Source: an uncultured Cyclobacteriaceae bacterium (GTDB lineage Bacteria > Bacteroidota > Bacteroidia > Cytophagales > Cyclobacteriaceae). From it: DNA of 64,000 bases. Position 1 is the first letter of the stretch; each line of letters begins with the position of its first letter. The position numbers and the translations under genes were made by a program. The DNA is taken from contig CALSPM010000005.1 in the NCBI GenBank assembly GCA_943788235.1, forward strand, positions 520,001 to 584,000. Reading direction: 5' to 3'. The notes under the pieces were generated by a model. It saw nothing but the letters and a program-made list of their open reading frames with translations. It did no database searches and had not been told where the DNA came from. This document shows, one piece after another, positions 10,239-18,540 of the stretch.

Positions 10239-11323
10239 CAGAGGAGATGCTGAATTTCCGAGGCACTTGGCGTCGCATTATAATGCCATTTACCCACAAC
10301 AACTCCAGTTTTAAGTAGGACAATTCCTGGACTCGACCGAACAATGGTTTTGAGGACCGTGGCATCTGTAAAGAAAAAAGGGAATTGCCATTGAGTTTGC
10401 TTACTGAACTCTTGATAGTCGTCTTGCGAAGAAGAGGTAAGGACCCAAGTAGCGGCATTTTTGAGCTCGAGGCCAAGGGTCTTGATTTCTTCAGTTTTGT
10501 TTGGATTTGTTTTTTCGATACTTTGTATGATGATCAATAACTTATTGCCTCTGAATAATTCACTGGTATATTCAATATCATCTTTCCAAACGGCTAAATC
10601 TGTAATCTTAGGTTGTACTTCGGGGTTAGTGATGACCATTTCTTTGAATTCATAACTATTATCTGTTGGGTAATCTTTGAACCTAAACTCAGTACCTTCC
10701 TTTTCCATTACATACTCATAGACGAGTTCGGCAGAGGGCTCCATGAGGGCAGGGAGGTCATTGCCTATGGCATAGGAGCGAAAGTCAATAAAGGGTAGGT
10801 TTCTTATGGCTACTATGGCTGCTATGACCAAAAATCCAGTAGCTCCATAAACTGCGATGCTACCTTTTTTTACATCAAATAAGGCCGTGTAGGAATCGCG
10901 ATTGATGAAAATTAACGTAATGAAGAAACAGAGGATAATATCTTTGGTAAAAGATTCCCAAGGCGTTAATTTTATAGCATCTCCAAAGCATCCACAATCT
11001 GTTACTTTATTAAAGTAAGCTGAATAAAAAGTCAAAAAGGTAAAAAAAACAATCATCACAAGAAGGGCCCAAGCGGTTTCTTTGACCTTAAATCCCAACA
11101 AGAGGGCAAGACCTAGGGCTACCTCTAAGACGCTAAGGAATACGGATAGAAACAAAGAGGCTGGGATGAAATATTCAAAAAATGTAGCAAAGTCATAGGC
11201 AAATACCTCGAAATATTCTTCTAATTTGATGGCCGTACCGACGGGATCATTCACTTTAATAAGGCCAGAAAAAATAAATAATCCCCCGACAAAATATCTT
11301 GAAAATTCTTTTAATACATTCAT
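10238..11323 (-). CDS. DoxX-type membrane protein (BT_3928 family)
   Basis: A 361-residue integral membrane protein. The first 150 residues hold four hydrophobic segments of the DoxX/MauE kind, with a conserved-looking DCGCFGDAIKLTPWE motif in the loop near residue 110. A soluble C-terminal half follows a further membrane segment (VYGATGFLVIAAIVAI); its LLIIIQSIEKTNP and IVLLKTGVVVGKWH stretches recall a thioredoxin-like fold without a visible CxxC. A redox or membrane-stress role is possible but not shown. It sits between the DUF1599 gene and aroK in one operon. Confidence 0.82.
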   Translation of the reverse strand: MNVLKEFSRYFVGGLFIFSGLIKVNDPVGTAIKLEEYFEVFAYDFATFFEYFIPASLFLSVFLSVLEVALGLALLLGFKVKETAWALLVMIVFFTFLTFYSAYFNKVTDCGCFGDAIKLTPWESFTKDIILCFFITLIFINRDSYTALFDVKKGSIAVYGATGFLVIAAIVAIRNLPFIDFRSYAIGNDLPALMEPSAELVYEYVMEKEGTEFRFKDYPTDNSYEFKEMVITNPEVQPKITDLAVWKDDIEYTSELFRGNKLLIIIQSIEKTNPNKTEEIKTLGLELKNAATWVLTSSSQDDYQEFSKQTQWQFPFFFTDATVLKTIVRSSPGIVLLKTGVVVGKWHYNATPSASEIQHLL

Positions 11324-11354
11324 TTTAATAGGTGCTAAATAGGTGCGAATTTAT

Positions 11355-11927
11355 TTATTCATTTATTTTTATTAGGCAAAATACGGCATAATTAATCATA
11401 TCTTGATAATTTGCTTTAATGCCTTCCGAAACCAGGGTTTGCCCTTGGTTATTCTCTATTTGTTTGACACGAAATAATTTCATGAGAATGATATCTGTAA
11501 TCGATGAAATTCTCATATCTCGCCAAGCCTCATCATAATCATGATTTTTGTTTTGTAGTAAATCTTTTGTCTCTTGAACGGCTTGGTCATAAAGGGGTTC
11601 AAGTTGACCCCATGAGACTTCCAGCTCTGTAGTATCTTGTAGATCAATTTGAATCATGGCAATCAGACAATAATTGATGATCCCGACAAACTCCGAGGCA
11701 ATGTCATCTTCAATTTTTTGATGGCCTTTTTCTTGAATTGAACGTATTCTTTGAGCTTTAATGAAGATTTGATCTGTGATGGAGGATAATCTCAAAATTC
11801 TCCAGGCCGTACCATAATCTTGGGTTTTCTTACCAAAGAGTTCTTTGCAGTTGGCAATTACTTCACTGTAGTCCTTACTTGTATTTGTTTTCAATGCGTT
11901 AAAGTATAAAATTTTAAATTTTACCAA
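11355..11927 (-). CDS. DUF1599 protein with two tandem domains
   Basis: A 190-residue cytoplasmic protein made of two similar halves. QDYGTAWRILRLSSITDQI (near residue 36) and HDYDEAWRDMRISSITDII (near 130) are each followed by a basic helix and a closing NY helix. This is the DUF1599 arrangement common in Bacteroidota. Function is unknown. A TTG at 11894 would give a start (KTNTSKDY...) that fits the family better than the listed ATG. It heads an operon with the DoxX-like gene and aroK, divergent from folP by 32 bases. Confidence 0.85.
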   Translation of the reverse strand: MVKFKILYFNALKTNTSKDYSEVIANCKELFGKKTQDYGTAWRILRLSSITDQIFIKAQRIRSIQEKGHQKIEDDIASEFVGIINYCLIAMIQIDLQDTTELEVSWGQLEPLYDQAVQETKDLLQNKNHDYDEAWRDMRISSITDIILMKLFRVKQIENNQGQTLVSEGIKANYQDMINYAVFCLIKINE

Positions 11928-11959
11928 AATTAGCCAATTTCGGAATATAAATTACAGCT

Positions 11960-12796
11960 ATGAATTTTTCTAAGTCAATTAAGGTCTCTGGAAGACTCTT
12001 GTCTCTTGATCAACCACGTATAATGGGGGTAATGAATGTCACCAAAGATTCGTTTTATGCAAAAAGTCGCGTGGTGAATGAGGGTGATATTTTGAATCGT
12101 GCTGGTGAAATGTTGAAAGAAGGGGCTGATATCTTAGATGTTGGAGGCTATAGCTCAAGGCCGGGAGCTATGAAGGTACCCATAAAAGATGAAATAGGTG
12201 TCACATCCCATGCGATTGAGTTGATTAAGTCGCATTTCCCTGATGCATTAATCTCTATTGATACCTTCAGAAGTGAGGTTGCAGAGGCCGCTATGAGGGC
12301 TGGAGCTAAGATTGTAAATGATATTTCAGGGGGAATGTTAGACCCTAAAATGATTGATTTCATCACGGCTAATCAGGTGCCTTACATTGCCATGCACATG
12401 CGAGGGAACCCCAAAAATATGCAGAAAATGGCCAAATACACGAATATCATATCAGAAATGTTATTTTATTTTTCCAAATTAATTGAGCTTTTAAAAGATA
12501 AAGGACATACTGATTTAATTATAGATCCTGGCTTTGGCTTCGCGAAAACTACGGAGCAAAATTTTAAAATTCTTAGTAACCTAGAGCTCTTTAAAAATTT
12601 AGAAAGTATTATATTAGTGGGACTATCTAGAAAATCGATGATATATAAAACGCTCAAGACAGATGCTTCAGAAGCATTGAATGGAACAACGGTTTTAAAT
12701 ACCTTAGCTTTGACAAAAGGGGCAGACATTTTGAGAGTTCATGATATCCGCCCGGCAGCTGAAGCCATAAAATTGACTATGAAAACATTAACCTAA
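11960..12796 (+). CDS. folP: dihydropteroate synthase
   Basis: A 278-residue TIM-barrel enzyme that joins pterin pyrophosphate and p-aminobenzoate in folate synthesis. It has MGVMNVTKDSF near residue 23, DVGGYSSRPGA near 60, SIDTFRSEVA near 94, and DPGFGFAKT near 189. The otherwise nearly invariant Pro in the first loop (NVTPDSF) is Lys here, which is unusual for a loop next to the sulfonamide/PABA site. cdaA follows after 8 bases, a pairing common in Bacteroidota. Confidence 0.93.
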   Translation: MNFSKSIKVSGRLLSLDQPRIMGVMNVTKDSFYAKSRVVNEGDILNRAGEMLKEGADILDVGGYSSRPGAMKVPIKDEIGVTSHAIELIKSHFPDALISIDTFRSEVAEAAMRAGAKIVNDISGGMLDPKMIDFITANQVPYIAMHMRGNPKNMQKMAKYTNIISEMLFYFSKLIELLKDKGHTDLIIDPGFGFAKTTEQNFKILSNLELFKNLESIILVGLSRKSMIYKTLKTDASEALNGTTVLNTLALTKGADILRVHDIRPAAEAIKLTMKTLT

Positions 12797-12804
12797 CTTG
12801 ATTT

Positions 12805-13638
12805 ATGACCATTGGATTTTTAGAAATTTCATTTGTAGACCTATTGGATATTCTTTTGGTGTCTTTTATGATGTTCGAGGTTTATAAGTTGATGAAGGGG
12901 AGTATTGCCGTTAAGGTTTTTGTTGGATTTTTGTTTTTATATTTAATTTATCTCTTGGTTAAAGCCATGAATATGGACCTCATATCAACTATTTTAGGTC
13001 AATTTATGGGGGTCGGAGTACTTGCTGCTGTCATTTTATTTCAACAAGAGATACGAAAGTTTTTACTTTTGTTGGGGAAGACGACGGTTATCAATGACAT
13101 GAATCTTTTTCGCCAAGTATTTTCTTCTTGGACGCAAAAGGAAATAGGGAAAACAGACATGATACCTGTGATTGAGGCCATCAAACTACTGGCGGCGTCG
13201 AATACTGGTGCTTTGATGGTCATCTCAAGGAATTCTGCCTTGAGATTTTATGCAGACAGTGGGGATCTTATGAATTCTTTGATTTCTAAAAGGTTGATCA
13301 TGGCAATCTTCAATAAACTAAGTCCTATGCATGATGGAGCAGTCATCATTTACTCTGATAAAATCATTGCGGCAAGATGTATTTTACCCGTATCAGAGCG
13401 GGATGATGTCCCAGCAAATTTCGGTCTGCGTCATCGCGCCGCCGTTGGAATGTCGGAAGCTACAGAGAGTTTAATATTGATTGTTTCAGAAGAGACGGGC
13501 CAAATATCGATAGCACAAAATGGAATACTTTTTGAAAACTTATCGATCAAAGCTTTGCGTCAATCAGTCAAAGAATATTTTTCGGATACAGATTCAACTT
13601 TAAAGGCTGAAAATGCGGTAGTGGAGGAGGAAGCTTAG
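12805..13638 (+). CDS. cdaA: diadenylate cyclase CdaA
   Basis: A 277-residue CdaA-type cyclic-di-AMP synthase. Three hydrophobic N-terminal segments (residues about 5-80) anchor it to the membrane. The DAC domain has the catalytic DGA at 177-179 and RHR at 209-211. It makes c-di-AMP from two ATP, a messenger for turgor, potassium and wall homeostasis. It follows folP closely. Neither the regulator CdaR nor GlmM is adjacent, unlike in Firmicutes. The acidic C-terminal tail is short. Confidence 0.94.
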   Translation: MTIGFLEISFVDLLDILLVSFMMFEVYKLMKGSIAVKVFVGFLFLYLIYLLVKAMNMDLISTILGQFMGVGVLAAVILFQQEIRKFLLLLGKTTVINDMNLFRQVFSSWTQKEIGKTDMIPVIEAIKLLAASNTGALMVISRNSALRFYADSGDLMNSLISKRLIMAIFNKLSPMHDGAVIIYSDKIIAARCILPVSERDDVPANFGLRHRAAVGMSEATESLILIVSEETGQISIAQNGILFENLSIKALRQSVKEYFSDTDSTLKAENAVVEEEA

Positions 13639-13642
13639 GTCC

Positions 13643-14830
13643 TCAGATAATTTTAAGATTTTCACCAATTTTGATAAATGCATCAATGGCGATATCTAGG
13701 TTTTCTTGCGTGTGCACCGCAGACAGTTGTACCCTGATGCGCGCCTGATTTTTTGGGACTACAGGAAAATAGAACCCTATGACATATATGCCTACTTCTA
13801 GTAATTCAGAAGCCATTGTTTGAGAGAGTTTAGCATCGTATAGCATAATGGGCACGATAGGGTGTGTACCCGATTTTATATCAAACCCTGCAGCAGTCAT
13901 TTTTGATCTAAAATACGCCGTATTTTTGGCCAGTTTATCCCTTAGTGTGGTAGATTCAGAAAGTAATGAAATGACGGCAAGGGAGGCGCCAACAATAGAG
14001 GGAGCTAAGGTATTGGAGAAAAGATAAGGTCTAGATCGCTGCCTTAATAACTCAATGATTTCTTTTTTACCCGAAGTAAATCCACCGGAAGCTCCACCCA
14101 ATGCTTTACCTAAGGTACCTGTGATGATATCAACTTTATCCATAACGGCGCAATGTTCATGAACGCCTCTACCTGTTTTGCCTATAAAACCTGTAGCATG
14201 GCAGTCATCCGTCATCACCAATGCATTGTATTTTTCAGCAAGCCTACATATTTTATCAAGTTGGGCGATCGTTCCATCCATAGAGAATACACCATCAGTT
14301 ACTATCATCTTGATTTTTGAAGGAGCGGCTTCTATTAACTTAGATTCAAGATCATCCATGTCGTTATGGCGGTAGCGATACCTTTCTGCCTTACAAAGTC
14401 GGATGCCGTCGATTAGGGATGCATGATTCAATTCATCTGAAATGATGGCATCTTCCGGGCCCAACAAGGGCTCGAAAAGACCCCCATTAGCATCGAAAGC
14501 AGCCGCATAAAGAATGGTATCCTCCATGCCCAAGAAGGCAGATATTTTAGTTTCTAATTCTTTATGGATGTCTTGGGTGCCGCAAATAAATCGAACAGAG
14601 GACAGACCAAAGCCATGGGTATCAATGGTTTGCTTAGCAGCAGATAAAATGTCGGGATGTGAGGAGAGACCTAAATAATTGTTTGCACAGAAATTAATAA
14701 CTTCTCGACCATCTTCAAGACGAATAAGCGCGCTTTGCGGAGAGGTAATGATGCGCTCTTTTTTATACAAGCCGGCATCTGTGATTTCTTGAATTTCTTT
14801 ATCTAATTTTAATTTCAGGGGGGTATACAT
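13643..14830 (-). CDS. kbl: glycine C-acetyltransferase (2-amino-3-ketobutyrate CoA ligase)
   Basis: A 395-residue PLP enzyme of the alpha-oxoamine synthase family, the same length as E. coli Kbl (398). FCANNYLGL lies near residue 47, the cofactor-binding DDCHATGF near 208, and the PLP lysine is K242 in [14 protein letters not shown]. It cleaves 2-amino-3-ketobutyrate with CoA to glycine and acetyl-CoA. The divergent gene at 15158 is the NAD-dependent threonine dehydrogenase that makes this substrate. It converges on cdaA with a 4-base gap. Confidence 0.95.
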   Translation of the reverse strand: MYTPLKLKLDKEIQEITDAGLYKKERIITSPQSALIRLEDGREVINFCANNYLGLSSHPDILSAAKQTIDTHGFGLSSVRFICGTQDIHKELETKISAFLGMEDTILYAAAFDANGGLFEPLLGPEDAIISDELNHASLIDGIRLCKAERYRYRHNDMDDLESKLIEAAPSKIKMIVTDGVFSMDGTIAQLDKICRLAEKYNALVMTDDCHATGFIGKTGRGVHEHCAVMDKVDIITGTLGKALGGASGGFTSGKKEIIELLRQRSRPYLFSNTLAPSIVGASLAVISLLSESTTLRDKLAKNTAYFRSKMTAAGFDIKSGTHPIVPIMLYDAKLSQTMASELLEVGIYVIGFYFPVVPKNQARIRVQLSAVHTQENLDIAIDAFIKIGENLKII

Positions 14831-14869
14831 CTTTCAGGGGTTAATTGAAGTCATCAGTAAAACAAGGTG

Positions 14870-15070
14870 TTATTTGAGAATTTCTGGCTTTTCGTATAAA
14901 AACTTCCTTCTCAATTTATTTATTAGAAAAAGCTTTTGAGCGGTAAAACTAGCTGGATGGATGTGGGTAAAAACCCTTTCAAACTCTTTATAAAGGGTTT
15001 TTTCCCCTTGCTCAAATGCAGAAGGATCTATTTTTTTTGAGATTAGATAAAGATGGAAATCACTCATCAT
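14870..15070 (-). CDS. small conserved cytoplasmic protein of unknown function
   Basis: A 66-residue basic protein with no signal or membrane segment. SKKIDPSAFEQGE, HPASFTAQKLFLINKLRR and a basic end resemble a small Bacteroidota protein often seen beside housekeeping genes. I cannot name a function. It lies 39 bases upstream of kbl on the same strand and may be cotranscribed. Two consecutive ATG codons offer starts; a TAACTTTG box lies 3-10 bases upstream, almost too close unless translation begins near the transcript end. Confidence 0.7.
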   Translation of the reverse strand: MMSDFHLYLISKKIDPSAFEQGEKTLYKEFERVFTHIHPASFTAQKLFLINKLRRKFLYEKPEILK

Positions 15071-15157
15071 TTCAAAGTTAATTCTTAAACGTTTATTAAT
15101 AATGGTAATTTGTTAACCTATTTTTACCTCAATTCTAATTAGTAACTATTACACCCT

Positions 15158-16093
15158 ATGAAAAAAATATTAGTCATTGGATCAAATGGACAACTCGGCC
15201 TGGAACTACTCACGGCTTTGAGAGAAAAATTTGGGTCAAAAAATGTGATCTCTTCGGATATAAGTGACCCATCACATGCAGATACCTACTTTGAAAAGTT
15301 AGATGCTAGAGATGCCATAAGTTTAACATCTATTGTAGAAAAGCATGAAATTAATCATGTTTATCATTTAGCTGCTATTTTATCTGCCAATGGAGAGCTC
15401 AATCCTATTTCATCTTGGGAGGTAAACATGAAAACCTTACTTAATGTGCTTGAGCTAGGAAGGAAAGGAGTTATTGAGCGTATTTTTTGGCCCAGCTCTA
15501 TTGCGGTTTTTGGTAGGGATACTCCCAAAGATCATACCGATCAAAATGCATTAACAAATCCCTCTACGGTCTATGGAATCAGTAAATTAGCAGGTGAAAA
15601 ATGGTGTCAATATTATTTTGAAAAATTTGGTGTGGATGTAAGGAGCATTAGATACCCGGGTCTAATCAGTCATAAAGTTCAGCCTGGAGGTGGAACGACA
15701 GATTATGCCATTGATATTTTCTCTAAAGCAATCTCAGGAATACCTTATAATTGTTTTTTAAATGCCGATGCCTCTTTGCCCATGATGTACATCGATGATG
15801 CGGTAAGAGGGACCTTAATGCTGATGGAGGCATCTTCTCAAAATCTGAGTATTAGAACCAGTTACAATTTAAATGCAACTTCTTTTTCTCCAGCAGAATT
15901 GACCGCTGAAATAAAAAAGTATATTAGTGGTTTACAAGTGCAATACAAACCGGATTACCGGCAGTTGATCGCTGAAACCTGGCCAAGAAGTATTGATGAC
16001 CAACCTGCCCGCTCAGACTGGGGTTGGAAAGAAGCCTATACGTTGTCTCAAATAACTGCTGAGATGATTTCAGCTCTGAGTATGAAAAAATAG
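15158..16093 (+). CDS. NAD-dependent L-threonine 3-dehydrogenase (epimerase-type SDR)
   Basis: A 311-residue extended short-chain dehydrogenase. The NAD-binding GSNGQLGLEL begins at residue 8, the catalytic YGISK is near residue 141, and SIRYPGL with GGGTTDYAIDIF and LPMMYIDDA are typical of the epimerase-like threonine dehydrogenases. It oxidises L-threonine to 2-amino-3-ketobutyrate, the substrate of Kbl encoded divergently about 330 bases away. That neighbourhood favours threonine dehydrogenase over UDP-glucose 4-epimerase, which a quick family match would suggest. Confidence 0.87.
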   Translation: MKKILVIGSNGQLGLELLTALREKFGSKNVISSDISDPSHADTYFEKLDARDAISLTSIVEKHEINHVYHLAAILSANGELNPISSWEVNMKTLLNVLELGRKGVIERIFWPSSIAVFGRDTPKDHTDQNALTNPSTVYGISKLAGEKWCQYYFEKFGVDVRSIRYPGLISHKVQPGGGTTDYAIDIFSKAISGIPYNCFLNADASLPMMYIDDAVRGTLMLMEASSQNLSIRTSYNLNATSFSPAELTAEIKKYISGLQVQYKPDYRQLIAETWPRSIDDQPARSDWGWKEAYTLSQITAEMISALSMKK

Positions 16094-16116
16094 TTTTCGT
16101 ACATAAATAGATTGTT

Positions 16117-16124
16117 TAATTTTG
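16117..16124 (+). promoter_or_regulatory. candidate -7 box for the crotonase gene
   Basis: TAATTTTG matches the Bacteroidota TAnnTTTG element exactly, 49 bases before the ATG at 16174. A weak TTTTC lies at about the -33 position rather than TTTG. Confidence 0.4.
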
Positions 16125-16173
16125 GTTAACGAACCTCATTTTAAAAGATGTTGAATAAAAAATTTACATCAAT

Positions 16174-16956
16174 ATGTCATACAAAAATCTTGAAACCACG
16201 CTTTCCGAGGGAATTATTACCATCGAGATAAGTAGAGAAACAAAATTAAATGCTTTAAATGGAGCAACATTGGACGAAATAAAGGATGTCATAGGTGCGC
16301 TATCCCAAAATTCTGAAGTGAAAGCAGCGATAATTATTGGAGCAGGAACCAAAGCGTTTGTGGCAGGAGCAGATATATCAGAGTTTCAAAAATTAAATAA
16401 ATCGGATGCGCACAAGTTTTCAGCGCATGGACAGGCCATTTTTTCATTAATTGAAAATTGTCACAAACCTATCATAGCCGTAGTCAATGGATTTGCATTG
16501 GGGGGCGGCTGCGAGCTGGCGATGGCATGTCATATTAGAGTGGCCTCAGAGGAGGCGAAGTTTGGCCAGCCGGAAGTTAATTTGGGAATTATCCCTGGGT
16601 ATGGAGGAACGCAAAGGTTGACTCAATTAGTTGGCAAAGGTCGATCCCTTGAGCTGATGATGACCGGTGATATGATAGATGCTCATCAAGCATTTCAAAT
16701 GGGCTTGGTTAATCATGTGGCGAAAGATAAGTTGCAAGCATTGGCCAAGGCGCGCACTTTGCTACAGAGAATAATGGCCAAGGCACCTCTAGCTATTGGA
16801 GGAGTTATTGCTTGTGCCAATGCGGTATTTAATCAAAATGTAGATGGTTACCACATGGAGACGGCAGCGTTTGCGAACGCTTGTAAAACCGAAGATTTTA
16901 AGGAAGGTTCTAGTGCTTTTATTGAAAAAAGAAAGCCAAATTTCAGAGGCACTTAA
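16174..16956 (+). CDS. enoyl-CoA hydratase/isomerase (crotonase family)
   Basis: A 260-residue crotonase. The oxyanion-hole stretches are AFVAGADISEF near residue 67 and NGFALGGGCELAMACH near 109. The second catalytic Glu of true hydratases is seen in FGQPEVNLGIIPGYGGTQRL near 130-150, so both usual acidic residues appear present. It hydrates trans-2-enoyl-CoA in fatty-acid or amino-acid breakdown. No other beta-oxidation gene is adjacent, so the exact substrate is open. The flippase gene follows after 3 bases. Confidence 0.88.
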   Translation: MSYKNLETTLSEGIITIEISRETKLNALNGATLDEIKDVIGALSQNSEVKAAIIIGAGTKAFVAGADISEFQKLNKSDAHKFSAHGQAIFSLIENCHKPIIAVVNGFALGGGCELAMACHIRVASEEAKFGQPEVNLGIIPGYGGTQRLTQLVGKGRSLELMMTGDMIDAHQAFQMGLVNHVAKDKLQALAKARTLLQRIMAKAPLAIGGVIACANAVFNQNVDGYHMETAAFANACKTEDFKEGSSAFIEKRKPNFRGT

Positions 16957-16959
16957 TTT

Positions 16960-18456
16960 TTGAAACAGTTAAAAAGACTTGTTGGAGATACGGCCATTTA
17001 TGGTGTAAGTAGCATCTTAGGACGTTTATTGAATTGGCTTTTAGTGCCTCTTTATGTTGTTTACTTTAAGCCAAGTGAGTATGCAATTGTCGTTGAATTA
17101 TTTGCTTTTATTGCGCTATTTAATATCATTTATACATTAGGATTTGAAACCACTTATTTCAGATTTTCGAGTCAACAAAAACAAACAGATCAAAATTATT
17201 TTGATTTATCGATCGTTATGATTTTTCTGAATTGTCTTTTTTTGGGATCAATTATGATTTTTTTTGCTGAGGATCTTGCCTTATTACTACGGTATGAGGG
17301 TCAAGGTTACCTCATTGTGTGGTGCGTGCTGATCCTATCCTTAGACGCAATGGCTGCTATACCCTTCGCAAGACTCAGAATTTTAAGGGAAGGCAAAAAG
17401 TTTGCAGCATTTAAGTTGTTGAATATTGGCCTAAATATTGGTCTGAACTTATTCTTTATAGTTTATTTACCGGTGCAGGTCAATCAGGATCCTCATTCCC
17501 TTTTAGCAGGAATTTATTTCCCAGAGTTGGGTGCGGGACATATTTTTCTATCTAATTTAATAGCAAACTCAATTTATCTCCTGCTTTTTTCTGGTGCATT
17601 TTTGAGGATTAAATTCACTTTTTCAATGCATATGTTGAAGCCATTTTTGGTTTATGCTGCGCCCTTAGTGATTTTACAATTAGCAGGAGTCATAAACGAA
17701 ATGTTCTCAAGGCAATCTTTAAAATATTTGTTACCAAAAGGATTTTATCCTGACTTGAGTAATGCAGCTGCCTTAGGCGTTTTTGGTGCGTGCTTTAAGC
17801 TGTCTATTTTTATGGCCCTGGCCGTGCAGGCTTATAAATTTGCTTTTGAACCTTTTTTCTTTAACCATGCCCATGAAGCCAACTCTAAGCAACTCTATGC
17901 AAGTGCCATGAATGGGTTCATTATTTTTGGTGGGCTAAGTTGGATGGTCATTTCTCTAATGTTACCTGAAATTGCTAAGTTGGTATTTGGAGCCCATAGT
18001 CCTTATTTGGACGGGTTAATCATCGTCCCGGTATTGCTGGGGTCAGGCCTTTTAATGGGGATATTTTTTAATCTTTCCGTTTGGTACAAACTGACCGATA
18101 ATACCAGAATAGGGGCTATAATTAGTGTGTTAGGAGCGATCATTACCGTCATTCTGAATGTTTCATTGATTCCCATATTAGGTTTTATGGGCAGTGCGTG
18201 GGCCTCCCTAATTTCTTGGTTCTTCATGACTTTACTAAGTTATTTCATAGGAAAACGCTATTTCCCCATCAAATACCAATTAGCCAAAGGATGTTTTTAT
18301 TTCATTTATGCGGTATTAGCAACGGCTATGATTGTAAATTTGGAACTTTCATTGTTGAGCAGATATGGCTTGGGATTGGCTTTGGTAGGCTTTTATCTGG
18401 GTGTTGTTTATTGGATAGAAATAAAGTCTGGTGATAAAGAAATTGAATATCATTAA
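16960..18456 (+). CDS. polysaccharide flippase-like membrane protein (MOP superfamily)
   Basis: A 498-residue integral membrane protein with 12-14 hydrophobic segments. It has the N-terminal GDTAIYGVSSILGRLLNWLL signature of Wzx/PST-type oligosaccharide exporters. It probably flips a lipid-linked saccharide across the inner membrane. The start is TTG (KQLKRLVGD...); no ATG lies near the conserved N-terminus. No glycosyltransferase cluster is nearby, so the substrate is unknown. Confidence 0.85.
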   Translation: MKQLKRLVGDTAIYGVSSILGRLLNWLLVPLYVVYFKPSEYAIVVELFAFIALFNIIYTLGFETTYFRFSSQQKQTDQNYFDLSIVMIFLNCLFLGSIMIFFAEDLALLLRYEGQGYLIVWCVLILSLDAMAAIPFARLRILREGKKFAAFKLLNIGLNIGLNLFFIVYLPVQVNQDPHSLLAGIYFPELGAGHIFLSNLIANSIYLLLFSGAFLRIKFTFSMHMLKPFLVYAAPLVILQLAGVINEMFSRQSLKYLLPKGFYPDLSNAAALGVFGACFKLSIFMALAVQAYKFAFEPFFFNHAHEANSKQLYASAMNGFIIFGGLSWMVISLMLPEIAKLVFGAHSPYLDGLIIVPVLLGSGLLMGIFFNLSVWYKLTDNTRIGAIISVLGAIITVILNVSLIPILGFMGSAWASLISWFFMTLLSYFIGKRYFPIKYQLAKGCFYFIYAVLATAMIVNLELSLLSRYGLGLALVGFYLGVVYWIEIKSGDKEIEYH

Positions 18457-18540
18457 GTTTGTCGCTGATTTGGTTTTACCTACATGTTACGCCAACGTAG
18501 CCTCGGGCTAGAACAAAAATTTACTCCTACTTAGTAGAAC

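Noticed and set aside
15073-15080. TAACTTTG box as promoter of the 66-residue gene
   Set aside because: It ends only 3 bases before the start, too close for an ordinary leader; kept only as a remark.
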